Below, one piece after another: positions 9,146 through 18,859 of a stretch of 64,000 bases of DNA (the stretch's first letter is position 1; every line of letters starts with the position of its first letter). Where the stretch lies: positions 62,001-126,000 of the forward strand of contig CAMSHF010000003.1 of assembly GCA_947058615.1 (NCBI GenBank), in the 5' to 3' direction. The translations under genes and the position numbers were made by a program. The notes below the pieces were generated by a model that saw only the letters and a program-made list of their open reading frames with translations, made no database searches and was not told the DNA's origin. Source of the stretch: an uncultured Rickettsiella sp. (lineage in GTDB: Bacteria; Pseudomonadota; Gammaproteobacteria; Diplorickettsiales; Diplorickettsiaceae).

Positions 9146-10189
9146 TTCACGAACCGCTTCAACAAGTACTTTTACATTTTCCGGTTGAGTATACTGTGAG
9201 ATGCCATGACCTAAATTAAAGATATGGCCTGACCCATTACCATAAGACTGAAGGATATTCATTACTTCTTGACGGATAGCTTCAGGGCTTCCAAATAAAA
9301 CGGCTGGATCCATGTTCCCTTGTAGCGCCACTTTTTTGTTGGTAAGCCTCTGGCGAGCCAAGCCGATATCAACCGTCCAATCTAAGCCTATTGCATCACA
9401 ACTCGATAGCGCTATCTTTTCTAACCAACAACCTCCACCTTTAGTAAATAAAATAAGTGGTATTTTTTGTCCATCCTTTTCTCGCTCTAAGCGACTGATA
9501 ATATACGTCATGTAATCTAACGAAAATGTTTGGTAAGCGGACGTGTTTAATAGCCCGCCCCAAGTGTCAAAAATCATTATCACCTGCACGCCAGCAGCAA
9601 TTTGTGCATTTAAATATAAGGTAATTGCGTCCGATAAGGTATTTAATAAATTATGTAATATGCCGGGTTCTTGATATAAAAGTGTTTTAGCCTTTCTAAA
9701 CTCTCGGCTACCTTCTCCTTCCATCATATAACAAGCAAGCGTCCAAGGACTTCCTGAAAATCCAATCAAAGGAACCTTACCTTTTAACTCTTTACGGATG
9801 AGTGTAATAGCATCCATTACATACCTCAGATCCATTTCAGGATCAGGGATAGCTAAAGTCTTAATATCACTTAAATTTTTTAACGGTTTTTTAAATTTTG
9901 GCCCTTCACCCTCAACAAAATAAAGGCCCAAACCCATTGCATCAGGGATGGTTAAGATATCTGAAAAAAGTATGGCTGCATCTAAACCAAATCGCTGCAA
10001 TGGCTGTAAAGTCACTTCACAAGCTAGCTCTGGTGTTTTACATAGATTCAAAAAATTTCCTGCCTTATTGCGAGTGATACGATATTCAGGTAAATAACGA
10101 CCGGCTTGACGCATAATCCACAGGGGTGTGCGGTTAACCGGTTGATTTAAAAGTGCTCGAATTAAACAATATGGAGAGTTATTCATCAT
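9116..10189 (-). CDS. hemE: Uroporphyrinogen decarboxylase
   Basis: Converts uroporphyrinogen III to coproporphyrinogen III by removing four carboxyl groups in haem biosynthesis. The signatures are both present: [16 protein letters not shown] is seen as [16 protein letters not shown] at about residues 21-36, and the second one is [16 protein letters not shown] near 145. The 357-residue length is usual. It starts one base after the stop of the FUSC-type gene, so the two are probably co-transcribed. A second Met directly follows the first and could be the start. hemW, another haem gene, lies at 33539-34684. Confidence 0.97.
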
Positions 10190-10190
10190 T

Positions 10191-11267
10191 TTAAACTTTT
10201 TTTATTAAAATAATTAGCGTGTACAGTTGAATTAATAATCGATCGGCACTAAAAATAAATAAATCTATAGCAAATTGATCCGACTGTTTTATTCCTAAAG
10301 ATTTAAGATGAAACTGTATTTCATTCCAGTCTGGAAAAGTTTTTACTATTTCAATTTCTCTTTCTTTGTCTTTACCCTGCAGTATATCAATACTTTTTAA
10401 AAATAAGGTCTGTGTTACTTGATAAATTTTCTGTATTTCGACATGTTGATTAAAGATCAAAATATTTTCATCCGAAAATTTTATTAATGCATTTCTCATT
10501 AGCGAAACACAACGTAGAATTTCTCGCTCAGCCGCTAAAATATTTTTAAAATTCTGACTTAGACTAGATCGACCAAATGATTCGCTCATCACTTCTTGAA
10601 ATAATTTTTTTTGAACACCGATATTATTTAAAATCTTATTTTCAAAAACATCAGGCAATTTCTGAACTATCTTTTCATTAATCAACGTAAATTCTTCCAA
10701 TTCTTGAACGAGATTCTTAAGATTTTGTAAAGAGTCTATTAATATATAACGTAGTTTTGTAAGGGAATGCAAAGGCCAAATAAAGCGTGATACTAATAAA
10801 GCAATAATAATACCTAAATTAATCTCTAGAAAACGACTTATTACCGTATAAAAATTGGGGTCTTGCGAGATAATAATAATGACCAGTGTCACTGCCCCCA
10901 AAGGCCCCGCTTCATTCCAAGTGCTTGGACTATCGGCTATATAGCTAAATACTGCTGTGGCTACAAATAAAATTAAGATAGTAAACACAGCATTTGGATA
11001 AACCAGCCAAAGAGTCAAGCTCGCAATACTGGCGCCTATTACGGTCCCTATAAATCGCATATAGGATTTTTGTAAAATCGCACCGACTCGAGACTGTGCA
11101 CACATAACCACTAGAATGGTAATTACAACCCATGCCCCTTGTAGCGGAAGTTTAAATAGATAAGAAGTCAACAAACCAATTAATAATGCAATAGCTGTTT
11201 TAAAGCTATGAATAAGTCGATCACTATCTAATGTACGAAGTGTATACCACCATTTAGCAAATTGCAT
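10191..11267 (-). CDS. FUSC-type / aromatic acid exporter-like membrane protein
   Basis: The N-terminal half (about residues 15-175) has six hydrophobic segments in the arrangement of the FUSC / YccS / aromatic acid exporter families, including [20 protein letters not shown] near 43-62 and [15 protein letters not shown] near 69-83. The C-terminal half is a soluble helical region. At 358 residues it has a single membrane module, unlike AaeB or YccS, which have two. It is upstream of hemE with a one-base gap. Substrate is unknown: an efflux role is an inference from the fold only. Confidence 0.7.
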   Translation of the reverse strand: MQFAKWWYTLRTLDSDRLIHSFKTAIALLIGLLTSYLFKLPLQGAWVVITILVVMCAQSRVGAILQKSYMRFIGTVIGASIASLTLWLVYPNAVFTILILFVATAVFSYIADSPSTWNEAGPLGAVTLVIIIISQDPNFYTVISRFLEINLGIIIALLVSRFIWPLHSLTKLRYILIDSLQNLKNLVQELEEFTLINEKIVQKLPDVFENKILNNIGVQKKLFQEVMSESFGRSSLSQNFKNILAAEREILRCVSLMRNALIKFSDENILIFNQHVEIQKIYQVTQTLFLKSIDILQGKDKEREIEIVKTFPDWNEIQFHLKSLGIKQSDQFAIDLFIFSADRLLIQLYTLIILIKKV

Positions 11268-11317
11268 AATTAGCTCGTTTTGTAAAATAAATTACTTAGA
11301 TAAATATCCCTAACAAC

Positions 11318-12649
11318 TCAGTATTTCAAAATGATCGGTGTTAAAAATATTAACAATTCACTACGTTTATTATTCGAAACGGTTAAGCGAAATAAGCGAC
11401 CTATCATAGGTAAAGTGCCTAAAAAAGGAACTCTTCGTTCTATTTTACTTTGAGAATACTCATAGATTCCACCTAATACAACTGTTTCACCACTTTTAAC
11501 GATCACTTGTGTTTTGATTCTACGTGCTTTAATCGTTGGGGCATCAACTGTTATAAAAGTACTCGGCTGGTCTTGATTGACCTTTAAGTCCAATATTATA
11601 TGCTTATCTGGTATTATTTGAGGTGTCACTTTCAATGATAGCACTGCCTTTTTAAAGATGACATTGCTACCCCCACTTGAAGCCTTTTCTTGGTAGGGGA
11701 TTTCAGCTCCAGTTTCTATATAGGCAGTCTGTTGATCCATGGTAATTAAATGAGGTGTTGAAATAATTTGAGCAACCCCTTCATGTTCTAACGAAGTTAA
11801 CTCGAGATCCAAGAAAGAATTCTGACCTAAACGCATTAAACGTAAACCTAATGCGGCAATACCGCTAATCGATGTAACACCTGCCATGGGCAAATCCATA
11901 GTTAAATGTTTTAATAAACCAACATTAGAATTTTTAGTTGTATTTTTTAGGTGAGATTTTAAAAGCTCATTAGTTGATTGCGTTGGCACTAAACCCAATT
12001 GTGAACCTAATTCCTTTTCCTTACTTTGATCAACACTGATTATTCGTGCCTCTATTAAAACTTGATCAATGGGTTTATCCAGCTCTTGAATAAATGTCAC
12101 AATTTTATTGAGCTGAATAATCGAATCCCTTATCCATAAGCTATTAGTCGGACTATCAACACTAACACTGCCATGCACAGACAAAAGTGTATTAGTCTTA
12201 TCTTTTAACAATTTACTAATATCTGATGCTTTTCTATAATGAATTTGGATCACTTTAAAAATTAATGGAGACAGATCCTTTTTTTTCTGTTGAATGTTCA
12301 AATTAATTTTATCTTGTTTCAATATTTGTTCAGATGTAGTAATAAACCATCCGTTAGGAATCGGGCGCTTAACAAGGCCTTGAGTTTTCAAAATAGTATT
12401 TAATGCCTGTTCCCAATTAAGTTGATGTAAAGAAATGCTAATTTTCCCTTGAATTTTATCATCAACTATTAGATTATTACCATGTAATTCAGATAAATAT
12501 TCTAAAACTGAGTGAATTCTGATATCATGAAAATTAAAAGAAATATTATTACGCTCATTATTTTTAAATTCATTTGAAAAAATTTTATGGCTAAAAATCA
12601 ACATTAAAAGAAAGAGCACTAATTTTTTATTAAGGGAACTTTTAAACAT
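11318..12649 (-). CDS. pilQ: Type IV pilus secretin PilQ, short form
   Basis: Outer-membrane secretin ring through which type IV pili pass. A signal peptide occupies residues 1-25. The STN/N0-like domain is at about 35-110 (SVLEYLSELHGNNLIVDDKI) and an N1-type domain follows. The secretin core covers about 190-443, with VEARIISVDQSKEKELGSQ, ETGAEIPYQ, ETVVLGGIY and VPFLGTLPMIGRLFR. At 443 residues it lacks the AMIN domains found in PilQ of about 700 residues, and is closer to the short HofQ-like form. It overlaps the PilO/P gene by 8 bases. The secretin motifs are intact, so the protein could still form a ring. Confidence 0.92.
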   Translation of the reverse strand: MFKSSLNKKLVLFLLMLIFSHKIFSNEFKNNERNNISFNFHDIRIHSVLEYLSELHGNNLIVDDKIQGKISISLHQLNWEQALNTILKTQGLVKRPIPNGWFITTSEQILKQDKINLNIQQKKKDLSPLIFKVIQIHYRKASDISKLLKDKTNTLLSVHGSVSVDSPTNSLWIRDSIIQLNKIVTFIQELDKPIDQVLIEARIISVDQSKEKELGSQLGLVPTQSTNELLKSHLKNTTKNSNVGLLKHLTMDLPMAGVTSISGIAALGLRLMRLGQNSFLDLELTSLEHEGVAQIISTPHLITMDQQTAYIETGAEIPYQEKASSGGSNVIFKKAVLSLKVTPQIIPDKHIILDLKVNQDQPSTFITVDAPTIKARRIKTQVIVKSGETVVLGGIYEYSQSKIERRVPFLGTLPMIGRLFRLTVSNNKRSELLIFLTPIILKY

Positions 12650-13478
12650 ATACCAATTCCCTATTATCTATAGATAATCTGGTTATTTTTTTAAAATTTT
12701 TATTCAAAATAAAAATATTTTTATCATAAATACCTATCACCAAACCTTGCTCTTTACCTAATAAATCACCTAATTGAATCTTATAAATTTTTTTATTAGG
12801 TAATTGAATAAATCCTATTTTTTTAATTTCATTATATGCGTAAAAACCTATCATTTTAATTTTTTTTAATGAATATTGTAGTAGAACATCTTTCTCTAAT
12901 GTAAATTTTATATTTAATTTTTTTTTTGATAACGCTAAAATTAAATTTTCTCTGCTCGTGTTAAAGCTATAAACTTTAAATAAAAAAAATATATTTTTTC
13001 TTTTAAAATATGGAAATATATTTAAAATACTCCATTTAAATCTTTTTAATAAAATAAACTTATTTATACTTGCAATTGAGTTTAAAAATTGAATAAAATC
13101 ACTTGTCTTTAGTAAATAATTCTTACCTTTTAAGGAAATTAATAAATTTTTATCTATCTCGATAGTAGGCGAAATTAATTGCCCACTTAAAATATGAGAA
13201 ACGTGTTTATCTATCTGATCATTTACATATATATCAAATTTATCTTTTAAATTTTTAACTTCTTTTTGATAACTTGGGCCCACTGCTATTTTTAACTGTT
13301 CATTTGATTTTTTTTTCAAAGCCAATAAATTTAAATATTCTTTTTCTCTTATTTCTAGATGCCCTCTCAAACAAAAAAAATATCCTAAAACAAAAATAAT
13401 ACTGCTAGTCCCTAGAATTACAATTATTTTAAAACGGGCCGACCATAAATAAACATTTCTTAAATTAATTTTAATCAT
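12642..13478 (-). CDS. PilO-PilP fusion protein
   Basis: One 278-residue frame covers what are normally two genes. Residues 1-190 look like PilO: a short cytoplasmic tail, one membrane segment (about 17-37), a periplasmic coiled segment and an alpha/beta region. Residues 195-278 look like the C-terminal beta domain of PilP, with SLKKIKMIGF, IGFIQLPNKKIYKIQLGD and LLGKEQGLVIGIY matching the family pattern (L..l.mvG.l...g..walvq.pdg.v..v..GdylG). PilP is normally a separate lipoprotein: here its lipobox and N-terminal linker are gone and it is tethered by the PilO membrane helix. Gene order M-N-O/P-Q supports the assignment. Very rich in Lys, Ile, Phe and Asn. Confidence 0.75.
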   Translation of the reverse strand: MIKINLRNVYLWSARFKIIVILGTSSIIFVLGYFFCLRGHLEIREKEYLNLLALKKKSNEQLKIAVGPSYQKEVKNLKDKFDIYVNDQIDKHVSHILSGQLISPTIEIDKNLLISLKGKNYLLKTSDFIQFLNSIASINKFILLKRFKWSILNIFPYFKRKNIFFLFKVYSFNTSRENLILALSKKKLNIKFTLEKDVLLQYSLKKIKMIGFYAYNEIKKIGFIQLPNKKIYKIQLGDLLGKEQGLVIGIYDKNIFILNKNFKKITRLSIDNRELVYV

Positions 13479-13518
13479 TTTTTATGATATTAATAATTAC
13501 AATTAAAATAAATAATTT

Positions 13519-14043
13519 TTAAACAATCATTTTTATTAAAAAATCTAATGACAAACTGTCCTTAGCTTTGTTAATAATTTGTACATTTAATTTATATTTA
13601 TTTTTTATTTTTAAAGATTTAATAATTTTAAAATAATTTTTTTCTGTGCTAGAGTGCATAATCAAAATAAAATAAGGGGGATAAAATTCGATCAACTGAA
13701 TAAAGATATCTGGAGCAATTAAATATTCGAGGTAAATTAAAAATTCTAAAATTTTTCTTAGTTTATAATGATTAACTTGAGTAATCTTTATAATTCTTGT
13801 AAGTTCTTTTTTTTCATATTTCAATTTTCTCATTTCTTGAATTTTATACGCAGAATTTTTTAGCTTAAAAAAGATACGCTGACTTATCAGTTGATAGTTT
13901 TTAATCTGCTGAATAATTACGATATTTGCGATAAATAACAAAGAAAAACATACGCACGAAACCCCAAACCAAATTAAAATAAATTGTTTTATCTTTGATT
14001 TAATCTCTTGTTCTCGCCATGGAAATAAATTAATCTGTTTCAT
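13519..14043 (-). CDS. pilN: Type IV pilus inner-membrane platform protein PilN
   Basis: PilN binds PilM through its cytoplasmic N-terminus and pairs with PilO in the periplasm. The N-terminal motif KQINLFPWREQEIKSK at residues 2-17 matches the conserved INLLPWRE, and a membrane segment follows at about 22-46. The remaining periplasmic part is short and Lys/Ile-rich. Length of 174 is close to the usual 180-200. It lies between pilM (38 bases upstream) and the pilO/P fusion (40 bases downstream). Confidence 0.9.
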   Translation of the reverse strand: MKQINLFPWREQEIKSKIKQFILIWFGVSCVCFSLLFIANIVIIQQIKNYQLISQRIFFKLKNSAYKIQEMRKLKYEKKELTRIIKITQVNHYKLRKILEFLIYLEYLIAPDIFIQLIEFYPPYFILIMHSSTEKNYFKIIKSLKIKNKYKLNVQIINKAKDSLSLDFLIKMIV

Positions 14044-14081
14044 AACATCTTTCCAAAAAAATTAATAAAAAATCAATTAAC

Positions 14082-15035
14082 TCAATTGATTTTTTTATTA
14101 TTATATAAATTTATTCTTAAGGCTAAACCATAACTTAAAAATAAATTTAAGAATTTCTGCTTTATTTTGTTGCTATTTATTTCTGTACTATATTTGAGAC
14201 AATTTTGATTTTTTAAAGTCTTTATTTTCAATTGTAAAAATCCATCTAATCTATGTAACAGAAAATTTAATACTGAACTATTAAAACTAATAATAAACAG
14301 TTGTTTTAAAAATCGGAAAGGATAAGTCAAAACATATCTTTTTATGCACCGTTTTATTTGTAATAAAATTGACTCTTGATCACACTTGGTGAGTAGATTT
14401 TCACAATAAACTAAGGTTTGAGAACTGTTCAAAAATAAAAATGTTAACTGATTGATTCCTATATCTATTAAGAGTGTATTTTCAAAACTATCAGGAAAGA
14501 AAAAAGAATAAGCTCTTTCTAAAGCATAAGAGCTCACCTCTACAACTCTAGGAATTAAATTGGCTTGCTGCACAATATCTAAACGAAAATCTAAATCTTC
14601 TCTGCGACAAGCAACGATTAAAACTTTACTCTTTTCTTGGTTTAATGATTGATAAAATTGATAATCATAATAAAGCTTACTTAAAGGATAGGGAAAAGAT
14701 TGCTCCACTAATAACTCAATTATTTTTAAAATATGACGATCATTAGTACAATCTACCTGCACCCATTTACTACAAACCAGAACGTCAGGAATATTGATTA
14801 TGCAATTTCTTATACTATCTTGTCCAAACAGTGTGTTCTTTAAGTTATTAGCAATATACGAGGCATTTTTAGTAGCGACCTTCCCTTTTGACATAGGAAT
14901 TGCTTGGATAGCATATCGCTTAAGCTCGTAATCCCTTCCCAAATTAACCCACTTAATCATACGACTACTAATATCCAAACCTATTGTAGCCTCAGGATTT
15001 TCAATATTTTTAAATCTATCCTTGAAAAAAAACAT
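14082..15035 (-). CDS. pilM: Type IV pilus actin-like ATPase PilM
   Basis: Cytoplasmic actin-fold protein that binds the PilN tail and nucleotide. IGLDISSRMIKWVNLG near residues 18-33 matches the phosphate-1 motif of PilM/FtsA (GIDIGSSSVK), and LLIDIGINQLTFLFLN near 178-193 matches phosphate-2. Residues around 98-106 (EQSFPYPL) are the family motif E..iPf. At 317 it is slightly shorter than the usual 350. First gene of the pil cluster and divergent from mrcA, the arrangement known in many gammaproteobacteria. Confidence 0.9.
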   Translation of the reverse strand: MFFFKDRFKNIENPEATIGLDISSRMIKWVNLGRDYELKRYAIQAIPMSKGKVATKNASYIANNLKNTLFGQDSIRNCIINIPDVLVCSKWVQVDCTNDRHILKIIELLVEQSFPYPLSKLYYDYQFYQSLNQEKSKVLIVACRREDLDFRLDIVQQANLIPRVVEVSSYALERAYSFFFPDSFENTLLIDIGINQLTFLFLNSSQTLVYCENLLTKCDQESILLQIKRCIKRYVLTYPFRFLKQLFIISFNSSVLNFLLHRLDGFLQLKIKTLKNQNCLKYSTEINSNKIKQKFLNLFLSYGLALRINLYNNKKIN

Positions 15036-15493
15036 ATTCCCTTACGTGCTCTTTTTGTTTTCCTAAGATTTTTTGACCTACTTTCTTTATTATGCATCTA
15101 AATAATACATTGTCAATTATTTGTAACATAAAATATTAACGGGCAAATTTAAAACAGGATACGTTAAAGATTAATACCTCTTCTTTTTAATCCAAATAAA
15201 GTGTACAAAGACACCATTACACACTATTTTTAATTAAATGATTGTTTCAGAAGAAGATTAGTTACGATATGATACTGCTCGTAATTTTAGAATTACAGAT
15301 ACAAAGTTTATGCTATTGATGAGCAATACACTGCCATTGTATGCCTATAGTTTTGAGTTGTTAGGCGAGAGTCTTCAAGATAAGCAATAGCGATTCTCAT
15401 TTTGAAAGCCTCTGTCATGAGATGTAGCAGGCGAGAATGCTTTTTGACGTGATTTGCAAAAGATATCACTAAGTTAATCAAACTTTCTTAATT
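15036..15493. other. 458-base divergent intergenic region between pilM and mrcA
   Basis: It must contain the promoters of both genes. A TTGACG at 15444-15449 is a possible -35 for mrcA but no good -10 follows at 16-18 bases. At 15238-15390 on the plus strand there is a frame of 51 codons open except for an in-frame TAG at codon 8, with a protein-like composition in its second part. It could be a gene remnant, and I could not identify it. Confidence 0.5.
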
Positions 15494-17971
15494 ATGAAAA
15501 GATCGAATCATTTTTTCCGTAATTTCTTCTTAATGCTCTTAAGCCTTTTTATTACCCTTTTGCTGCTAGGAAGCCTACTTTACATCTACCTTGATAAACA
15601 ACTACCCGATGTTGAGGATTTAAAATCTGTTCAGCTTCCTATCCCTATGCGAATTTATACAAATGACAGGCAACCTATTGCTGAATTTGGGGAATTACAT
15701 CGAAATCTTGTTAAGTTAAATGAAGTGCCTAATTTAATGGTAAAAGCCTTTTTAGCGACTGAAGATCAACGTTTTTTAGAGCATCATGGTGTTGATTTTT
15801 ATGGCTTATTACGTGCTGCCGGAGAGGTATTGCTCACTGGAACTAAAGTACAAGGGGGAAGTACTATTACCATGCAAGTTGCGCGTAATTTTTACTTGTC
15901 TCGCGAGAAAACTTTTTTAAGAAAATTTACTGAAATTTTATTATCACTAAAGATCGAAAGAGAATTTACTAAAGAGCAAATTTTAGAACTTTATCTTAAT
16001 AAGATTTTTCTTGGGAATCGCGCTTACGGTATCGCGGCCGCTGCACAGGTTTATTTTAATAAAACACTCAATCAACTTACCTTACCGGAAATGGCAACGA
16101 TTGCCGGCTTACCTAAAGCTCCATCAGCCATTAATCCACTGGTCAATCCCATTGGGGCAAAACAACGTCGTGATCACGTCTTATTACGTATGTATGAATT
16201 GGGTTATATCTCTAAAGCGGCTTATCAAGCTGCGATAGCAACACCGATGTTAACCCATGCACAAACAAATGAGGGAGGAATGATTAAAGCATCTTATGTC
16301 GCTGAAATGGTGCGCGACATGATGTACAAAAGCTTTGGAGAAGATATTTATCTAAAGGGTTACAATGTCTATACCACTATCAACTCAGCTCAACAAATAG
16401 CCGCTAATAAAGCCGTACGAACCAGCTTATTAGCTTATGACAAACGACATAAATACAGGGGCCCAGAAAAAAATATTGCCCCCTTAGATGCCAATAAAGT
16501 AACCCGTGCTTTAAATACATTGCATCGAGTTGCTTCTATCAATGGTTTACAAGCAGCTATTGTAATTTCCGTCACTAATGAAGCGATCACTGCTCTTTTA
16601 GTTGATAACCAAATGATTTTCATTCCCTGGCAAGGTGTTGCATGGACCACCCCTCAGCTTGATACAACGAATCTAAATCCACCTCCCGACGCCTTAAGAA
16701 ATAAAGTCCATGTAGGCGATATTATTCGTGTTCAATTAACAGCAAATAATACTTGGCAATTATCAGAAATCCCTAAAGTACAAGGGGCTTTAGTCGCATT
16801 AAACCCGCAAACAGGTGCTATTACTGCATTGGTCGGCGGCTTTGATTATAATTTAAGTAAATTTAATCGTGTTGTTCAAGCAGAAAGACAACCCGGATCA
16901 GGATTTAAACCTTTTATTTATGCAGCGGCATTGGCTAAAGGCTACACACTCGCCAATGTTTTTAATGATGCGCCCTTGGTATTTGACATCCCGGGTCATG
17001 ACGAACCTTGGCGGCCACAAAATGACAATCATACTTTCAGTGGTCCGACACGATTACGTGTTGCTTTAGCAAAATCCATCAATCTTGTATCCGTTCGTTT
17101 ATTGCAAGCTATTGATGTCTCTTATGCATTAACCTATGTAAAACGTTTTGGTTTTAACGCTAAAAAATTACCACGCAATCTTTCTTTAGCACTCGGAACT
17201 GGTGAGGTCACTCCTTTAGAGCTCGCACGTGCCTACGCCGTATTTGCAAATGGTGGTTTCGGAATTACACCTTATCTCATTGATCATATTACGGATGAAC
17301 AAGGTCAAATCATCTATAAAGCTGAACCTAAAATCGCTTGTGAAGCTTGTTTACGCGGAGAAATTGAACCCCGATTAACAAGTGATAAAGAGAGTCCTTA
17401 TGCGCCGCAAGTTATTCCTGCTGATATTGCTTTTCTCATGACATCCGCTTTAAAGGATGTTATTCGTTATGGAACGGGTTCACAGGCTAGAATCTTAAAT
17501 CGAACCGATCTTGCTGGAAAAACGGGTACAACGAGTGATTATGTCGATACCTGGTTTACGGGATTCAATAGTAATTTAGTAGCCACTGTCTGGATAGGAT
17601 TCGATCAACCCAGCTCAGTACAAGAATATGGTGCAAAAGCCGCTTTACCCATGTGGATAGATTTCATGCGTGTCGCATTAAAAGGTCAGCCTGAAAAAAC
17701 GATGTTACAACCACCTAATATCGTGATAGCAAGTATTGACCCTACTACTGGAAATCTATTACCTGACGGAATACCGGGTTCTATTTTAGAATACTTTCGT
17801 AAAGATGATCTTGGAAAAGTATCGATACAAGAAGAAGATAGCATTCCACTCAATACGACTGATAACTCGAATGAAGTCCCAGTTAATTCTACAAAAACTC
17901 CTATGCAAGCAGAACCTCCTGCCTCAGAAAATCAAGAAAATAGCTCAACAAGCAATGAACCTGTTTTTTAA
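15494..17971 (+). CDS. mrcA: Penicillin-binding protein 1A
   Basis: Bifunctional peptidoglycan synthase anchored in the inner membrane. An N-terminal anchor is at residues 10-32. The GT51 glycosyltransferase domain shows ATEDQRFLEHHGVD near 91-104, GGSTITMQVARN near 121-132 and the LELYLNKIFLGNRAYG stretch near 163-178. The transpeptidase domain has GSGFKP (active-site Ser) near 470, KSINL (SxN) near 526 and GKTGTT near 675. The protein ends in a Ser/Thr/Pro-rich tail. The 825 residues are usual. LpoA-family activators, which stimulate PBP1A in E. coli, are encoded nearby (21757). Confidence 0.97.
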   Translation: MKRSNHFFRNFFLMLLSLFITLLLLGSLLYIYLDKQLPDVEDLKSVQLPIPMRIYTNDRQPIAEFGELHRNLVKLNEVPNLMVKAFLATEDQRFLEHHGVDFYGLLRAAGEVLLTGTKVQGGSTITMQVARNFYLSREKTFLRKFTEILLSLKIEREFTKEQILELYLNKIFLGNRAYGIAAAAQVYFNKTLNQLTLPEMATIAGLPKAPSAINPLVNPIGAKQRRDHVLLRMYELGYISKAAYQAAIATPMLTHAQTNEGGMIKASYVAEMVRDMMYKSFGEDIYLKGYNVYTTINSAQQIAANKAVRTSLLAYDKRHKYRGPEKNIAPLDANKVTRALNTLHRVASINGLQAAIVISVTNEAITALLVDNQMIFIPWQGVAWTTPQLDTTNLNPPPDALRNKVHVGDIIRVQLTANNTWQLSEIPKVQGALVALNPQTGAITALVGGFDYNLSKFNRVVQAERQPGSGFKPFIYAAALAKGYTLANVFNDAPLVFDIPGHDEPWRPQNDNHTFSGPTRLRVALAKSINLVSVRLLQAIDVSYALTYVKRFGFNAKKLPRNLSLALGTGEVTPLELARAYAVFANGGFGITPYLIDHITDEQGQIIYKAEPKIACEACLRGEIEPRLTSDKESPYAPQVIPADIAFLMTSALKDVIRYGTGSQARILNRTDLAGKTGTTSDYVDTWFTGFNSNLVATVWIGFDQPSSVQEYGAKAALPMWIDFMRVALKGQPEKTMLQPPNIVIASIDPTTGNLLPDGIPGSILEYFRKDDLGKVSIQEEDSIPLNTTDNSNEVPVNSTKTPMQAEPPASENQENSSTSNEPVF

Positions 17972-17972
17972 A

Positions 17973-18407
17973 TTATAAGCCAACTGCCCTCTCTAAACTG
18001 CGTCTTGTTTGAGGACCTTCTAATAGATGCTTTAAACGACCATCAGGACCAATAACAAACGTAGTGGGCAAACCCGAAATACCCCGTATCCCAAAACTCG
18101 ATTTTGGATCATTCATTAACGTCGGAAATTGAATACCCATTTCAGTGATATGCTGTGATAAATCACCTGGATCATCGTAATTAAACCCAAACATCGCAAT
18201 TTGATCCGCATGAGCTTGATAAAATGAATTTAACCCTGGAATTTCCTCTCTGCAATATTCACACCACGTTGCCCAATAACTTATGATCACCCATTTTCCT
18301 TTATAAGCAGAGAGGTTAAGATCTCTGACTATACTACCTGCCCATGATAGGCTAGATATACTTAATAAAATACTGGTTAATAGCACTAATTTAAAAATCT
18401 TACGCAT
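17973..18407 (-). CDS. TlpA/DsbE-like periplasmic thioredoxin
   Basis: Thioredoxin-fold protein exported by a signal peptide (residues 1-23, cleavage near SWAG). The CxxC active site is in YWATWCEYCREEIP at about residues 44-57 and the cis-Pro is in GLPTTFVI near 116. Such proteins reduce cytochrome c apoproteins or other periplasmic thiols, partners unknown here. It is tail-to-tail with mrcA, one base apart. At 144 residues it is a minimal single-domain version. An orphan CcmD-like gene lies in the same window but not beside it. Confidence 0.88.
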   Translation of the reverse strand: MRKIFKLVLLTSILLSISSLSWAGSIVRDLNLSAYKGKWVIISYWATWCEYCREEIPGLNSFYQAHADQIAMFGFNYDDPGDLSQHITEMGIQFPTLMNDPKSSFGIRGISGLPTTFVIGPDGRLKHLLEGPQTRRSLERAVGL

Positions 18408-18859
18408 ATTAGTCCCTCGCAGTAGGTAGAATGAGATTTATCAATTTTGTGATCTTATACTTGCCCCAGTTTACTGGGTTTTAAATTAGTGTGAGCTATC
18501 CCATTTAACTTCAATTTTTAAAATAACTCGAGTTTCAGACGGTTCAAAATTCCAACAAACAATGCATTTATTTATTAGATCTAAACTCCTCGGAAAAAAG
18601 TTAGCAAGCGTTTACTAAAAATGATTCTGCCATTAAATCATCAGACCTCGCAAGCTACATCACTTTATATTGCACGCCATCTCATTAATTTTGATAAAAA
18701 GACCTATAAAAAAATTATGATTATTTTTTAATAAAAAATAGCTTAACTCATCCTTTAGAAAGCAATGCCTATGTAATTAAATAAAAGATTTAAGTCAAGC
18801 TCAATTGATATCTTAAAAAAACATGCAAGATTTTTGAAATTTCGTTACAATCCCCGTCT
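18408..18859. other. 452-base intergenic region with a possible decayed reading frame
   Basis: No supported gene. On the minus strand a 41-codon frame ends at a TAA at 18486-18488, containing the peptide CIVCWNFEPSETRVILKIEV. It has no start and I could not assign it, so it may be the tail of a lost gene. The right end holds the uvrD promoter region, with TACAAT at 18846-18851. Confidence 0.45.
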
